In this document: in pieces, positions 8,906-17,506 of the stretch
Position numbering within the stretch: position 1 is the stretch's first letter
Layout: each line of letters starts with the position of its first letter
Origin: a bacterium HR21
Lineage (GTDB): Bacteria; Bacteroidota; Ignavibacteria; Kapaibacteriales; HRBIN21
DNA: 64,000 nt
Reading direction: 5' to 3'
Assembly: GCA_002898295.1 (NCBI GenBank)
Contig: BEHX01000002.1
Coordinates: 1-64,000, forward strand
Translations under genes and position numbers: made by a program
Notes under the pieces: generated by a model
Seen by the model: the letters and a program-made list of their open reading frames with translations, nothing else
Database searches by the model: none
Told to the model about the DNA's origin: nothing

Positions 8906-10954
8906 GTGCCGCCGAAGCGTCTACGTCAGCTGTGGGGAAAGTGGGCATTGCTGATTCTGCCACTGGGACTGGGTCTTTACATCCTCTACCCCACCTACCG
9001 AGCCTGGACCCTGGAAAACCGCAAGGCAGCGCTGCAGGCAAGTGGGGACTCAGTCCAGCTGGCAGAATTCGACCAGCTCTACGGTGCTGCCCTGCAGAAC
9101 GCCAAGCAAAACGCTCTGAAGCTCGGATTGGACCTGCGGGGCGGCATGTACGTGACGCTCGAAGTTGACGTGGTCAAGCTCCTGGAAGAGGCTGCCGAAC
9201 GGGAAGCTATTGACGACCTCTTCCGGCAAGTGCTGGAAGCAACCCGCCAGGAAGCCGAGCGCAGCGATGAGCCCGTGTTGAGCATCTTCCTCCGGCACTT
9301 CGACCGGATTGCCCGTCCACAAGGGCGGTCGCTCATCTCCTACTACGACGTCGGCGACCTGCGGGAGATTAGCGAAGAGAAGATCCTCGAACGCCTCCAA
9401 CGGAACATCGACGACGCCATCAACCAGGCACAGGAGGTCATCCGCCAGCGCGTGGATAAGTACGGCGTTGCCGAAGCCAATATCCAGAAACAAGGTACCC
9501 GACGCTTGGTGCTGGAGCTGCCAGGCGTCACGAACGAAGCCGAAATGCGCCAACTGCTGCAGACGACCGCGCGGCTGGAATTCAAACTCGTACGCAATAA
9601 CGAAGAAGCTGTCCGCGCCTTCTCCGCCATTGACCAGTACCTCAAACGCCAGCGAAGTGGACAGAGCCACTCTCTGACACCTCCCGACACGCTCCAGGCA
9701 CAACCGGCTGCTCCCGACACCCTCCAGTCCGATACAGTACGCTCCACCTCCGACACCACGACTGACCCCTATGCCGGGCTCTCCGACGAAGAGCGCCAAC
9801 GCCGCTTCAAAGAGGACTTCCCCTTCACCTCGCTGTTTGTCACCTACTACATCCAGAACGAGCGCTTCGTCCCCGTTGATTATCGCCGCGGCGAGTTCCC
9901 TGAGGGCGAGTACTTCTTCCAAATCCCCAAGGCAAACCTGGCTGAGTTCGAAACCATCCTCGCGCGCCCGGATGTCCAACGCCTCATCCCCGCAGAGTAC
10001 GAAGTCGCGCTCAGCGCCAAACCCGATGAACGTCTGCAGCGCCAAGGGTACGAGATTTACACTCTCTACGTGCTCAAGCGCGAGCCGGAGCTGACCGGCG
10101 ACGTCATCACCGATGCCCGAGCCACCTTCGATCCAACAACGCATGCCCCTATCGTGCTCATGGACATGAATACCGAAGGGGCAGAGCGCTGGGCACGCAT
10201 CACCGGGGCAAATGTGGGGAAGAAAATCGCCATCGTGCTCGATGGGCGAGTGTACTCTGCTCCCGTTGTCCAGACCAAAATCACCGGCGGGCGTTCTCAA
10301 ATCACGGGCATGAGCAGCGTGCAGGAAGCTCACCTTCTGGAAATCGTGCTCAAAGCCGGCGCACTCAAAGCTCCGGTGAAAATCATCGAAGAGCGTATCG
10401 TTGGACCTTCACTCGGGGAGGACTCCATTCGACGTGGGCTTCTGGCCAGTGTAGTTGCCTTCCTGCTCGTTGTGCTCTTCATGGTCGGGTACTACACCGC
10501 CGGTGGAGCGGTCGCTGTCTTTGCCCTGCTGGTCAACGTTGTGCTGATCCTCGCCTTACTCTCTGCCTTCAAAGGGACCCTGACGCTGCCGGGAATTGCT
10601 GGCATTATCCTGACGATGGGCATGGCAGTGGATGCCAACATCCTCATCTTCGAACGTATCCGAGAAGAGCTCCGGCGCGGACGCTCGCTCCGCACCGCCG
10701 TTGACGAGGGGCACAAGCGAGCGCTCTCAGCCATTCTGGACAGCAACATTACAACCTTCATCACGGGGCTGATCCTCTACTTCTTCGGCACCGGACCCAT
10801 TCAGGGCTTTGCCATCACGCTCATGATCGGCATCTTGACAACCCTCTTCACGGCACTGATCGTCGCCCGTGCCTTTATTGAAATCCTGATGGCATACGAC
10901 ATCCACCTCACCTACGGACTGCCCCGCAAGTGGCTGGTTGCACCAACGAGCTAA
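8906..10954 (+). CDS. secD: protein translocase subunit SecD
   Basis: SecD works with SecF in the inner membrane to complete export of proteins through SecYEG using proton-motive force. The N-terminal membrane segment (WALLILPLGLGLYILY) is followed by the signature GLDLRGGMYVTLEVD, a long periplasmic domain, and five C-terminal membrane helices with the conserved GMAVDANILIFERIREELRRG. I place the start at GTG 8906 because GGAAAGG precedes it at a good distance and the product (682 aa) then begins just before the first helix. The open frame extends upstream to 8774 but the added residues look like leader. A low-complexity Asp/Thr/Ser/Pro insert (about residues 255-290) is unusual and probably a surface loop. 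secF follows after 9 bases. Confidence 0.96.
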   Translation: MPPKRLRQLWGKWALLILPLGLGLYILYPTYRAWTLENRKAALQASGDSVQLAEFDQLYGAALQNAKQNALKLGLDLRGGMYVTLEVDVVKLLEEAAEREAIDDLFRQVLEATRQEAERSDEPVLSIFLRHFDRIARPQGRSLISYYDVGDLREISEEKILERLQRNIDDAINQAQEVIRQRVDKYGVAEANIQKQGTRRLVLELPGVTNEAEMRQLLQTTARLEFKLVRNNEEAVRAFSAIDQYLKRQRSGQSHSLTPPDTLQAQPAAPDTLQSDTVRSTSDTTTDPYAGLSDEERQRRFKEDFPFTSLFVTYYIQNERFVPVDYRRGEFPEGEYFFQIPKANLAEFETILARPDVQRLIPAEYEVALSAKPDERLQRQGYEIYTLYVLKREPELTGDVITDARATFDPTTHAPIVLMDMNTEGAERWARITGANVGKKIAIVLDGRVYSAPVVQTKITGGRSQITGMSSVQEAHLLEIVLKAGALKAPVKIIEERIVGPSLGEDSIRRGLLASVVAFLLVVLFMVGYYTAGGAVAVFALLVNVVLILALLSAFKGTLTLPGIAGIILTMGMAVDANILIFERIREELRRGRSLRTAVDEGHKRALSAILDSNITTFITGLILYFFGTGPIQGFAITLMIGILTTLFTALIVARAFIEILMAYDIHLTYGLPRKWLVAPTS

Positions 10955-10963
10955 GTTGCCTCA

Positions 10964-11932
10964 ATGGAATTCTTCACAAAGGCTAACATTGACTTCCTCG
11001 GAAAGCGCCGGGTTTTCCTGGTGCTCTCTCTGGTGTTTAACATCGTCGGCATCCTCGTTACGGCGATGTTCGGGCTAGAGTACGGCATCGACTTCGAGGG
11101 TGGCACAGAGATCGCCGTCCAAATCCAGCCCCCGCCCGAGGTTGGAGAAATCCGCGCAGCAATCGGTGCAGCAGGCTTCCACGGAGCGGAAATCAAGTCG
11201 TACGGACGTCCAAATCAGTTCCTCATCCGGGTCAAGGAAAGCTCAGGGCAGACGGAGCCCTCGACAGCTATCTTGACGGCTCTCCGTGAGCGCTTCCAGG
11301 ACCGGCAGCTGACACTGCTCAAGTCCGACAAGGTCGGACCCAAAATCGGGGCTGAAATGCGCCTCAATGCCGCCATTGCTGTTGTGATCTCCATCGTCGC
11401 CATTCTCCTTTACATCGCCTTCCGCTTCGAGTTCATCTACGGACTGGGAGCCACGGTAGCCCTGGTGCATGACGTCATCGTCGCTATCTCTGCCATCGCT
11501 ATTGTCCACCACCTTGGACTCTTGCGCATTGAGGTCAACCAGTCCGTCCTGGCAGCGCTCCTGACAGTGGTCGGATTCTCCGTCAACGACACCGTCATCA
11601 TCTTCGACCGCATTCGGGAAAACCGGGAACGCCACAAGGGCATGAATCTCATCAAGCTGATGAACCTGAGCATCAATGAGACCCTGAGTCGGACAATCAA
11701 CACCGTGCTGACTGTCGTGTTGGTTCTCTTGGCGCTCCTCATTCTGGGCGGCGAAGTCCTGCAGGGATTTGCCTTCACAATGCTTGTGAGCATCCTCACA
11801 GGAACGTACTCCTCCATTTACATTGCCAGCGCCTTCGTCATCTGGTTCCTGGAGAAAGTGCGCAAAGTGGACCTGGAGGGTGAGTATCGCCGCCTCAAGG
11901 AGCTGGAGCGGCAAGCTGCTGTGCAGACGTAA
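10964..11932 (+). CDS. secF: protein translocase subunit SecF
   Basis: The 322-residue partner of SecD in the Sec accessory complex. It shows the first membrane helix (VFLVLSLVFNIVGILVTAMF), the SecF signature YGIDFEGGTEIAVQ, a small periplasmic domain, and five further membrane helices. The family motif VGFSVNDTVIIFDRIRENRE is present. It starts 9 bases after secD and is followed 26 bases later by purA on the same strand, so the three are probably one transcript. Length and motifs are ordinary for the family. Confidence 0.97.
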   Translation: MEFFTKANIDFLGKRRVFLVLSLVFNIVGILVTAMFGLEYGIDFEGGTEIAVQIQPPPEVGEIRAAIGAAGFHGAEIKSYGRPNQFLIRVKESSGQTEPSTAILTALRERFQDRQLTLLKSDKVGPKIGAEMRLNAAIAVVISIVAILLYIAFRFEFIYGLGATVALVHDVIVAISAIAIVHHLGLLRIEVNQSVLAALLTVVGFSVNDTVIIFDRIRENRERHKGMNLIKLMNLSINETLSRTINTVLTVVLVLLALLILGGEVLQGFAFTMLVSILTGTYSSIYIASAFVIWFLEKVRKVDLEGEYRRLKELERQAAVQT

Positions 11933-11958
11933 GTTCTCTCATCGAGGCTCTCCCTCCC

Positions 11959-13233
11959 GTGCCCGTCACCGTTGTCGTCGGCGCCCAATGGGGTGATGAA
12001 GGCAAGGGCAAGATTGTGGACGTCTTGGCCCGCGATGCTGATATCGTTGCTCGCTACCAGGGAGGAGCAAACGCCGGGCACACGGTGACCTATCGCGGGC
12101 AGCGCCTGGTCCTGCATTTGATTCCCTCCGGGATTCTCCATCCCCACGTTCGCTGCGTCATCGGCAATGGCGTTGTCATTGACCCGGTTGCCTTCCGCGA
12201 GGAAGTCCAGATGCTGGAGGAGCTGGGCATTGAGACACGCGGACGGCTCTACATCAGCAACCGGGCGCACCTGATTATGCCCTACCACAAGCTGCTCGAC
12301 CATGTCCAGGAACAAACCAGTCCTCAGCCAATTGGGACAACCGGTCGCGGTATTGGTCCGGCCTACATCGACAAATTCCGCCGCACGGGCATCCGCATTG
12401 TTGATTTGCTCTATCGGGAGGTCTTCGCGGCAAAACTCCGAGCAAATCTGCAGGAGAAGAACACCTTGTTGCGCACGCTCTACAACGCCGAAGAGCTCGA
12501 CGTCGAGGCTATTGTGCAGGAATACCTGGACTTCGATGCCTTCATCGATCCGTACGTCACCGATACGGCTGCCCTCTTGGCAGAGGCTCTGCAACAGGGC
12601 AAACGCATCATTGCCGAAGGAGCGCAGGGTGCCCTCTTGGACATTGACCACGGAACGTATCCGTACGTGACCAGCTCGAACCCAACCAGCGGTGGCGCCT
12701 GTACCGGTTTGGGCATTCCCCCGACAGCAATCACCACCATCATCGGCGTGGCAAAGGCATACACCACTCGGGTCGGGCACGGTCCCTTCCCGACCGAGGT
12801 AACAGGGGAGCTGAGCGAACGTCTCCGCCGCTTCGGTGGGGAATTTGGCGCCACTACAGGACGCCCACGCCGCTGTGGATGGCTGGATTTGGTAGCGCTG
12901 CGGTACTCCGTCATGGTCAATGGCATCACAGAGCTTGCCCTCACGAAGTTGGATGTCTTGAGCTCCTTCGCTGAAATCCCCGTCTGCGTTGGCTACCGCA
13001 TTGGGGAAAAGCGTCTGCGCTTCTTCCCCCCGGACTGCCCGACGTTGGAACGCGTTGAGCCCGAGTACGTCGTCTTTCCCGGCTGGCAGCGACCGCTCAA
13101 TGGGATTGACCGCATCGAGCTCCTCCCCGATGCAGCACGCCGCTACATTGGCTTCATTGAAGACTTCCTCGGCATCCCTGTGCGTATGCTCTCACTGGGT
13201 CCGGACCGTGAGGAAACGCTCATCTGTCCGTAG
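11959..13233 (+). CDS. purA: adenylosuccinate synthetase
   Basis: A 424-residue enzyme that joins aspartate to IMP using GTP, the first committed step of AMP synthesis. Diagnostic blocks are GAQWGDEGKGKIVD (GTP P-loop with catalytic Asp), GGANAGHTV (catalytic His), GTTGRGIGPAYIDK, and GAQGALLDIDHGTYPYVTSS. The GTP base-recognition region is ALTKLDVLSSF near residue 330. Translation starts at GTG 11959; the very next residues (PVTVVVGAQ) are the family's first strand. Its 3' end overlaps the oppositely oriented polX by 14 bases. Confidence 0.97.
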   Translation: MPVTVVVGAQWGDEGKGKIVDVLARDADIVARYQGGANAGHTVTYRGQRLVLHLIPSGILHPHVRCVIGNGVVIDPVAFREEVQMLEELGIETRGRLYISNRAHLIMPYHKLLDHVQEQTSPQPIGTTGRGIGPAYIDKFRRTGIRIVDLLYREVFAAKLRANLQEKNTLLRTLYNAEELDVEAIVQEYLDFDAFIDPYVTDTAALLAEALQQGKRIIAEGAQGALLDIDHGTYPYVTSSNPTSGGACTGLGIPPTAITTIIGVAKAYTTRVGHGPFPTEVTGELSERLRRFGGEFGATTGRPRRCGWLDLVALRYSVMVNGITELALTKLDVLSSFAEIPVCVGYRIGEKRLRFFPPDCPTLERVEPEYVVFPGWQRPLNGIDRIELLPDAARRYIGFIEDFLGIPVRMLSLGPDREETLICP

Positions 13234-14938
13234 CTTCCTGCCGAGCGCAGAGCTTCTGGAACTGCTCCAGCGACAACGTGTTGACCACCTGTTCCGGCGG
13301 GAATAGAGCCTTGCGAGCCAGCATGATACCGAGCTCGGTGTACTCCAGTTCAGCAACGGTGTGGGCATCGGGATTGACGGCAATCAGCAGTCCCCGGTCT
13401 TGCCACCGCCGCAGGACTTCCCAGGACACGTCGAAGCGGTAGGGCTGTGCATTGAGTTCAACAATCTTCCCCAGCCGGAGCGCTGTCTCCAGCACCGCGT
13501 CGAGATCGAGCTCGTAGGGCGCCCGCGCCAAGAGCAAGCGTCCTGTAGCGTGCCCGAGAATCTGCACAGCGGGGTGCTCTAAAGCCCGCAGAATCCGTGC
13601 TGTCATCTCGTGGCGCGACTGCCTGAAGTGGGAATGCACGGAGGCAACGACAAGCTCGAGCTGCTGCAGGACCTCGTCGGGGTAGTCCAGCGTGCCATCG
13701 GGGCGAATATCTACTTCAGCGCCTTTCAGGATGCGGATGCCAAGATTTTCGGCATTGAGGCGCTCTATTTCCCGATGTTGCTGGGCAAGGCGGTCACGGT
13801 CCAGCCCTCCAGCGTAGTAGGCTGCGGGGCTGTGGTCACAGATGGCAATGTAGCGATAGCCCAGCTTCTTGGCTGCCAGCGCCATGTCCCGGATGGAGGC
13901 TTTGCCATCGCTCCACCTCGAGTGCACGTGGAGCATTCCCTGGAAATCCGACCGGGAGACCAACGGTGGCACTCCCTGCTGGCGAATACGGGCAAGGAGC
14001 GTTGCCTCTTCCCGAATCTCCGGCGGAATGACCGGAAGCTGCAGCAGTGCGAAGAGCTCCTCCTCTGTCCGGGTAGGCACGCGAGTGCCCTGCCGGAAAA
14101 GTCCGTGCGGCGTAGGCTCAAAACCCCGGGCACGGAACTCCTCCCAAAGGGCTGCCACGAAGGCATCCGAGCCCGTGGTCACCAGGAGCATCCATCCGAC
14201 GTTGTCCGTGGAAGTGAGCTCCAGACGGATACGGACTCCTCGCTCGCCGCGGGTAGTCAAGCGGGACTCAGCCTCTTCAGTGACGGTTGGGAGCTCCTTG
14301 CGGAGCGTTTTGCGGAGGCGTTCCAGCTGAGGGGTAACCACAAGGAAGGCAAGCTCCTCGACCGTCTCTGCGAAGCGACGAAGGGTCCCTGTTGGGATCA
14401 CCGCTGTCACATCGGGCAGCGCCAGCAACCGTTCCCGCCACTGCTGAGCCTCCTGCAAGGCTACATGGAGATGGAGCCGAAAGCGAGACTGTTTCCACTG
14501 CTGAATCGCACCCAGCAGCGCTTGCTCCGTTTTGCTCCCAAACCCTTTGAGTGCAGCAACCCGGTGTTCTCGACATGCCTGCTCAAGCTCCTCGATGCTC
14601 GTAATGCCGAGCTGCTCATAGAGCTGACGAGCACGCCGAGGACCGACCGCGGGAAGCTGCGTCAGCTCCAGCAAGCCTTCAGGCAATTGCCTCCGGAGAC
14701 GCTCGTAAAGGGAGATAGTGCCCGTTGTGACATACTCCCGGATTGCTTCCTCCAGCGAAGGTCCAATGCCGGGCAGCTCCCGCAACTTCCCCTCAGCAAC
14801 AGCACGGCGGACATCGACTTCGTACTCCCGCAAGGTACGGGCAGCCCGGGCATACGCCTGGGCTTTGAAAGGATTCTCCCCACTGAGCTCGAGCAGGAGA
14901 GCCAGCTCTTCGAGCAACTCCAAAAGCCGAAGGTCCAT
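13220..14938 (-). CDS. PolX-family protein with intact PHP domain but degenerate nucleotidyltransferase site
   Basis: A 572-residue protein with bacterial PolX layout. The helix-hairpin-helix segments (ELPGIGPSLEEAI, QLPAVGPRRARQL, LKGFGSKTEQALL) occupy residues about 1-150. The palm region is about 155-290. A C-terminal PHP phosphoesterase domain (about 330-560) keeps its metal ligands in HVHSRWSDGKAS, ICDHSPAAYY, KGAEVDI, VASVHSHF, LGHATGR and NPDAHT. In the palm, the family motif with the first two catalytic aspartates (GDxD) reads EELAFLV, giving Glu195 and Ala197. The third Asp (VRVDLR in relatives) reads VRIRLEL, Arg238. DNA polymerase activity is therefore unlikely, whereas the PHP nuclease (3'-5' exonuclease/AP endonuclease in relatives) may remain. 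It follows an outer-membrane protein gene by 36 bases. Confidence 0.9.
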   Translation of the reverse strand: MDLRLLELLEELALLLELSGENPFKAQAYARAARTLREYEVDVRRAVAEGKLRELPGIGPSLEEAIREYVTTGTISLYERLRRQLPEGLLELTQLPAVGPRRARQLYEQLGITSIEELEQACREHRVAALKGFGSKTEQALLGAIQQWKQSRFRLHLHVALQEAQQWRERLLALPDVTAVIPTGTLRRFAETVEELAFLVVTPQLERLRKTLRKELPTVTEEAESRLTTRGERGVRIRLELTSTDNVGWMLLVTTGSDAFVAALWEEFRARGFEPTPHGLFRQGTRVPTRTEEELFALLQLPVIPPEIREEATLLARIRQQGVPPLVSRSDFQGMLHVHSRWSDGKASIRDMALAAKKLGYRYIAICDHSPAAYYAGGLDRDRLAQQHREIERLNAENLGIRILKGAEVDIRPDGTLDYPDEVLQQLELVVASVHSHFRQSRHEMTARILRALEHPAVQILGHATGRLLLARAPYELDLDAVLETALRLGKIVELNAQPYRFDVSWEVLRRWQDRGLLIAVNPDAHTVAELEYTELGIMLARKALFPPEQVVNTLSLEQFQKLCARQEATDR

Positions 14939-14974
14939 TGCCTCAAATGCACCGGCGCTTGCGTAAGAGGTACT

Positions 14975-15727
14975 CTACGGAACACGCAGACGGTACTGGA
15001 GCAAAAGCGCAACCACCACAATCGGGACGTAACTCTCCTGTGTTTCGGTCAGTTTGACCGGGGTCAGCAGCTCTCCCCGCTCCGGACGGCGCCCGAAGAG
15101 GTTGAGCACACCGAAGCCCACATTTGCCCGGAAATACCACGGATCGGACAGCTCTCCGCCGATCCCGACGCGTGCAACAATCCCGAACCGATGTACGGGC
15201 TCGGGTGGCTTGCTGATCAGCGTGTCGAGTCGCTCTATCACCCGCCCCTGCCGGGTATCCACCTGCTCGTAGGTGTAACGTCCGCGGGAGACCACACTCC
15301 AGCGTGGTTCCAGACTCAGAAAGGCATATCCCCGCGCCAGGGGAAAACGAACTGGCACGTACTCCAGCACCGCTGCAACAGTGGTCACCGTCTGGCGATA
15401 GCTCAGGTAGATGTCCACAACACGCAAGCGGAAGCGCTGCAGCCCTTCGAAGTACGTCTGCTCTATGCCCAGCCCAAAGCGCCAGGCAGCAGAGAGTGGA
15501 TGCAGGAGGTGGAAAGTCACCCCGGGCTGCACCCCAGCAAACCCAGCACCGAGTGCACCTTGCGCAGTGTCACGTGAAATGATAGCACTCCGCGCCGGAT
15601 TATTGCCCACCAGCCACGTTGTTGCCAGACCGCTAGTGAATTCCACCACTGCTTGCGCGTGAACAACACAGGGGACGAACACGCCGACCAGAATCTCCCG
15701 GACCCGCATTCTCGGGAAGCGCCTCAT
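14975..15727 (-). CDS. predicted outer-membrane beta-barrel protein
   Basis: A 250-residue exported protein. The signal peptide (arginine-rich start, then ILVGVFVPCVVHAQA) is followed by alternating strands with aromatic girdles, a C-terminal strand VVALLLQYRLRV, and no other hydrophobic segment. This is the pattern of a small outer-membrane barrel of about 10-12 strands. I recognise no named family. The ATG at 15727 overlaps the TGA of the upstream glycosyltransferase by ATGA, which decides the start over the longer frame to 15886; an ATG at 15709 is the alternative. It is followed 36 bases later by the PolX gene. Function is unknown. Confidence 0.65.
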   Translation of the reverse strand: MRRFPRMRVREILVGVFVPCVVHAQAVVEFTSGLATTWLVGNNPARSAIISRDTAQGALGAGFAGVQPGVTFHLLHPLSAAWRFGLGIEQTYFEGLQRFRLRVVDIYLSYRQTVTTVAAVLEYVPVRFPLARGYAFLSLEPRWSVVSRGRYTYEQVDTRQGRVIERLDTLISKPPEPVHRFGIVARVGIGGELSDPWYFRANVGFGVLNLFGRRPERGELLTPVKLTETQESYVPIVVVALLLQYRLRVP

Positions 15728-16674
15728 AGGCGTTCGACAATGTTGTAGTTCCCGTGCGCCAGAGAGCCTTTGACCACTAGCTCTCCGAGCAACCCCAGGG
15801 AGACCAATTGCACCCCGACGATGATGAGCCCCAAGCCGAAAAAGAGCAGCGGGCGATTGCTCAGTGCTGTCCGCCCAAGCCACCACTCCACGACCAGGTA
15901 GGCATCTACCAGTAACCCTGCCACAACGAACACAATGCCCAGGGTCCCGAAGAGGTGGAGTGGACGCCGGAGGAAGCGGGTTGTGAAGATGAAGGTCAGC
16001 AAGTCCAGAAATCCCTTCACGAAGCGGCTGGCACCGAACTTGGAACGCCCGTACTTACGGGGATGGTGGCGCACCGGGAGCTCCGTTACCCGAAAGCCTT
16101 CCCAGTGAGCCAGCGCCGGGATGTAACGGTGCATCTCTCCGTAAATCTGCAGCGTTTTGACCACCTCGCTGCGGTAAGCTTTGAGTCCGCAGTTGAAATC
16201 ATGGAGCCGGAGTCCGCTGACTAGAGACACTACGGCGTTGAACAGCCGAGACGGCAGCGTCTTACTCAGCGGGTCCTGTCGGTGCCGCTTCCAGCCTGAA
16301 ACCAAATCGTAGCCCTCCTCGAGCTTGGCAAGGAGCCGTGGAATCTCTTCGGGCTCATCTTGGAGATCAGCGTCGAGCGTGACCACATAGCGCCCCTGCG
16401 CCTCGGCAAAGCCTACCGCAAGGGCTGCTGACTTGCCGTAGTTCCGCCGAAAGCGAATCCCATGCACCCGCGGATTCTCTTGCGCAAAGCGCCGCACGAC
16501 CTGAAAGGACCCGTCGGTGGAGCCATCGTCAATGAGCCAGATCTCATACGCCTGTCCTGCAATCTGCTCAGCAACAGCGATCAGGCGGGGCAGGAGCTCG
16601 GGTAAAGACTCCGCCTCGTTGTAGAAGGGGACAACGAGCGAGAGTAGACAGGGATCGTGCGGCACCCTCTCCAT
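15724..16674 (-). CDS. family 2 glycosyltransferase, polyprenyl-phosphate sugar transferase type
   Basis: A 316-residue membrane-anchored glycosyltransferase of the DPM1/GtrB/ArnC group, which moves a sugar from a nucleotide carrier to undecaprenyl phosphate at the cytoplasmic face. Signatures are VVPFYNEAESLPELL, the first Asp motif in IWLIDDGSTDGS, the metal-binding VVTLDADLQDEPEEIP, and RRNYGKSAAL. Two C-terminal membrane segments (LFGTLGIVFVVAGLLVDAYL and PLLFFGLGLIIVGVQLVSLG) match GtrB-like enzymes. It starts 3 bases after the lipoprotein stop and overlaps the next gene by ATGA. The substrate sugar is not evident. Confidence 0.92.
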   Translation of the reverse strand: MERVPHDPCLLSLVVPFYNEAESLPELLPRLIAVAEQIAGQAYEIWLIDDGSTDGSFQVVRRFAQENPRVHGIRFRRNYGKSAALAVGFAEAQGRYVVTLDADLQDEPEEIPRLLAKLEEGYDLVSGWKRHRQDPLSKTLPSRLFNAVVSLVSGLRLHDFNCGLKAYRSEVVKTLQIYGEMHRYIPALAHWEGFRVTELPVRHHPRKYGRSKFGASRFVKGFLDLLTFIFTTRFLRRPLHLFGTLGIVFVVAGLLVDAYLVVEWWLGRTALSNRPLLFFGLGLIIVGVQLVSLGLLGELVVKGSLAHGNYNIVERL

Positions 16675-16677
16675 CGT

Positions 16678-17391
16678 TTACGGTGACTGCTTGAGAGCTT
16701 TCAATGCAGCGCGCAGGTTGTTGTCAATCTGGCTCTTGAGCCGAGGGTCCCGCGGATCGAGAATGGTATTGCCCTCTCTAAAAGCCTGCTGAGGCTCAAA
16801 GCGGAGCAGGAGCTGTAACACCTCGCCGGCAGCAACAGGTGCGGGAGGCTCCAGCGTAAGAGCAACGTTGGCTGTGATATCGCTTCGGTAGATAAACGGG
16901 ACAGCGCTGTCCCCAACGAAAACCGTGCCCTCGATGAGGAGGCTGGGTCGGTCCGCGGTAGCAAAGTCCCGGAAGAGCGAGTCGGCAGCGTACCGCGCTG
17001 CTTCCGAATCGCTGAAGCGGTGGAACTCCAGTTTAAGCCAGCGATATGTCCCGGCAGGAATTTCCGCCCAGCCGAGAAGTTGGACCGCAGCATTGAACAC
17101 CGCGACAAATGGACCCACCTTCACATCCCGTCCCCCCGTGAGCGTGTCGTCGCCCGCCGCGTGGAGCTTGAGGCGTTTCAAGAGAAGGCGCACCCGCTCA
17201 ATCCGGAGCGAATCCACCGGAGAATGCCCCTGCGGCTTAACCCCGTGGAACGCGGCTGCACGGACTGTGGTCAAACCCAACTGTGTGCGGATCTGTACAG
17301 TGCTCCCCGGTGAGCTTGCCTCCTCCGAACACCCTAGCAGCAGCCCAAGCAGGAACAATATAGAAGCACCGCCTCGAAAAGCTGTCCTCAT
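16678..17391 (-). CDS. lipoprotein, possibly DUF4382-like
   Basis: A 237-residue lipoprotein with signal peptide SILFLLGLLLGCSEE, the lipid-modified Cys near residue 21. The mature part is predicted all-beta with a mid-protein segment (WAEIPAGTYRWLKLEF) like that in DUF4382 domains, which are common in Bacteroidota lipoproteins; this assignment is tentative. I use the ATG at 17391 because the longer frame to 17451 places 20 charged residues before the signal peptide and crosses the promoter-like TATTTTTG at 17419-17426. It heads the operon lipoprotein, glycosyltransferase, outer-membrane protein, PolX. Confidence 0.65.
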   Translation of the reverse strand: MRTAFRGGASILFLLGLLLGCSEEASSPGSTVQIRTQLGLTTVRAAAFHGVKPQGHSPVDSLRIERVRLLLKRLKLHAAGDDTLTGGRDVKVGPFVAVFNAAVQLLGWAEIPAGTYRWLKLEFHRFSDSEAARYAADSLFRDFATADRPSLLIEGTVFVGDSAVPFIYRSDITANVALTLEPPAPVAAGEVLQLLLRFEPQQAFREGNTILDPRDPRLKSQIDNNLRAALKALKQSP

Positions 17392-17418
17392 TTGTCCATC
17401 CCGGCTTGGAAACTGGTG

Positions 17419-17426
17419 CAAAAATA
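17419..17426 (-). promoter_or_regulatory. putative -7 promoter element for the lipoprotein-GT2-OMP-polX operon
   Basis: TATTTTTG on the minus strand, 28 bases before the lipoprotein ATG at 17391. Full match to TAnnTTTG; no clear -33 TTG. Confidence 0.5.
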
Positions 17427-17467
17427 GCGCATCCTGGAGCACGAGAGCCATGCGCCTGCATTCAGCG

Positions 17468-17475
17468 TAATTTTG
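17468..17475 (+). promoter_or_regulatory. putative -7 promoter element for the amidotransferase-nuoLMN operon
   Basis: TAATTTTG, a full match to TAnnTTTG, 31 bases before the amidotransferase ATG and back-to-back with the minus-strand element at 17419-17426. Confidence 0.5.
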
Positions 17476-17506
17476 CCCTCTGGCACGTGCTGCAGAGAGC
17501 TTCTCA

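Noticed and set aside
8775-9041. N-terminal extension of the HAD hydrolase open frame
   Set aside because: The added 89 residues oppose the secD leader, include promoter-like sequence, and precede the family's first strand.
9050-10333. A 427-codon minus-strand frame opposite secD
   Set aside because: Antisense to a complete secD with no start signal or motif.
13610-15577. A 655-codon plus-strand open frame opposite polX and the OMP gene
   Set aside because: It crosses two well-supported minus-strand genes, shows no domain signature and no ribosome site; treated as a shadow.
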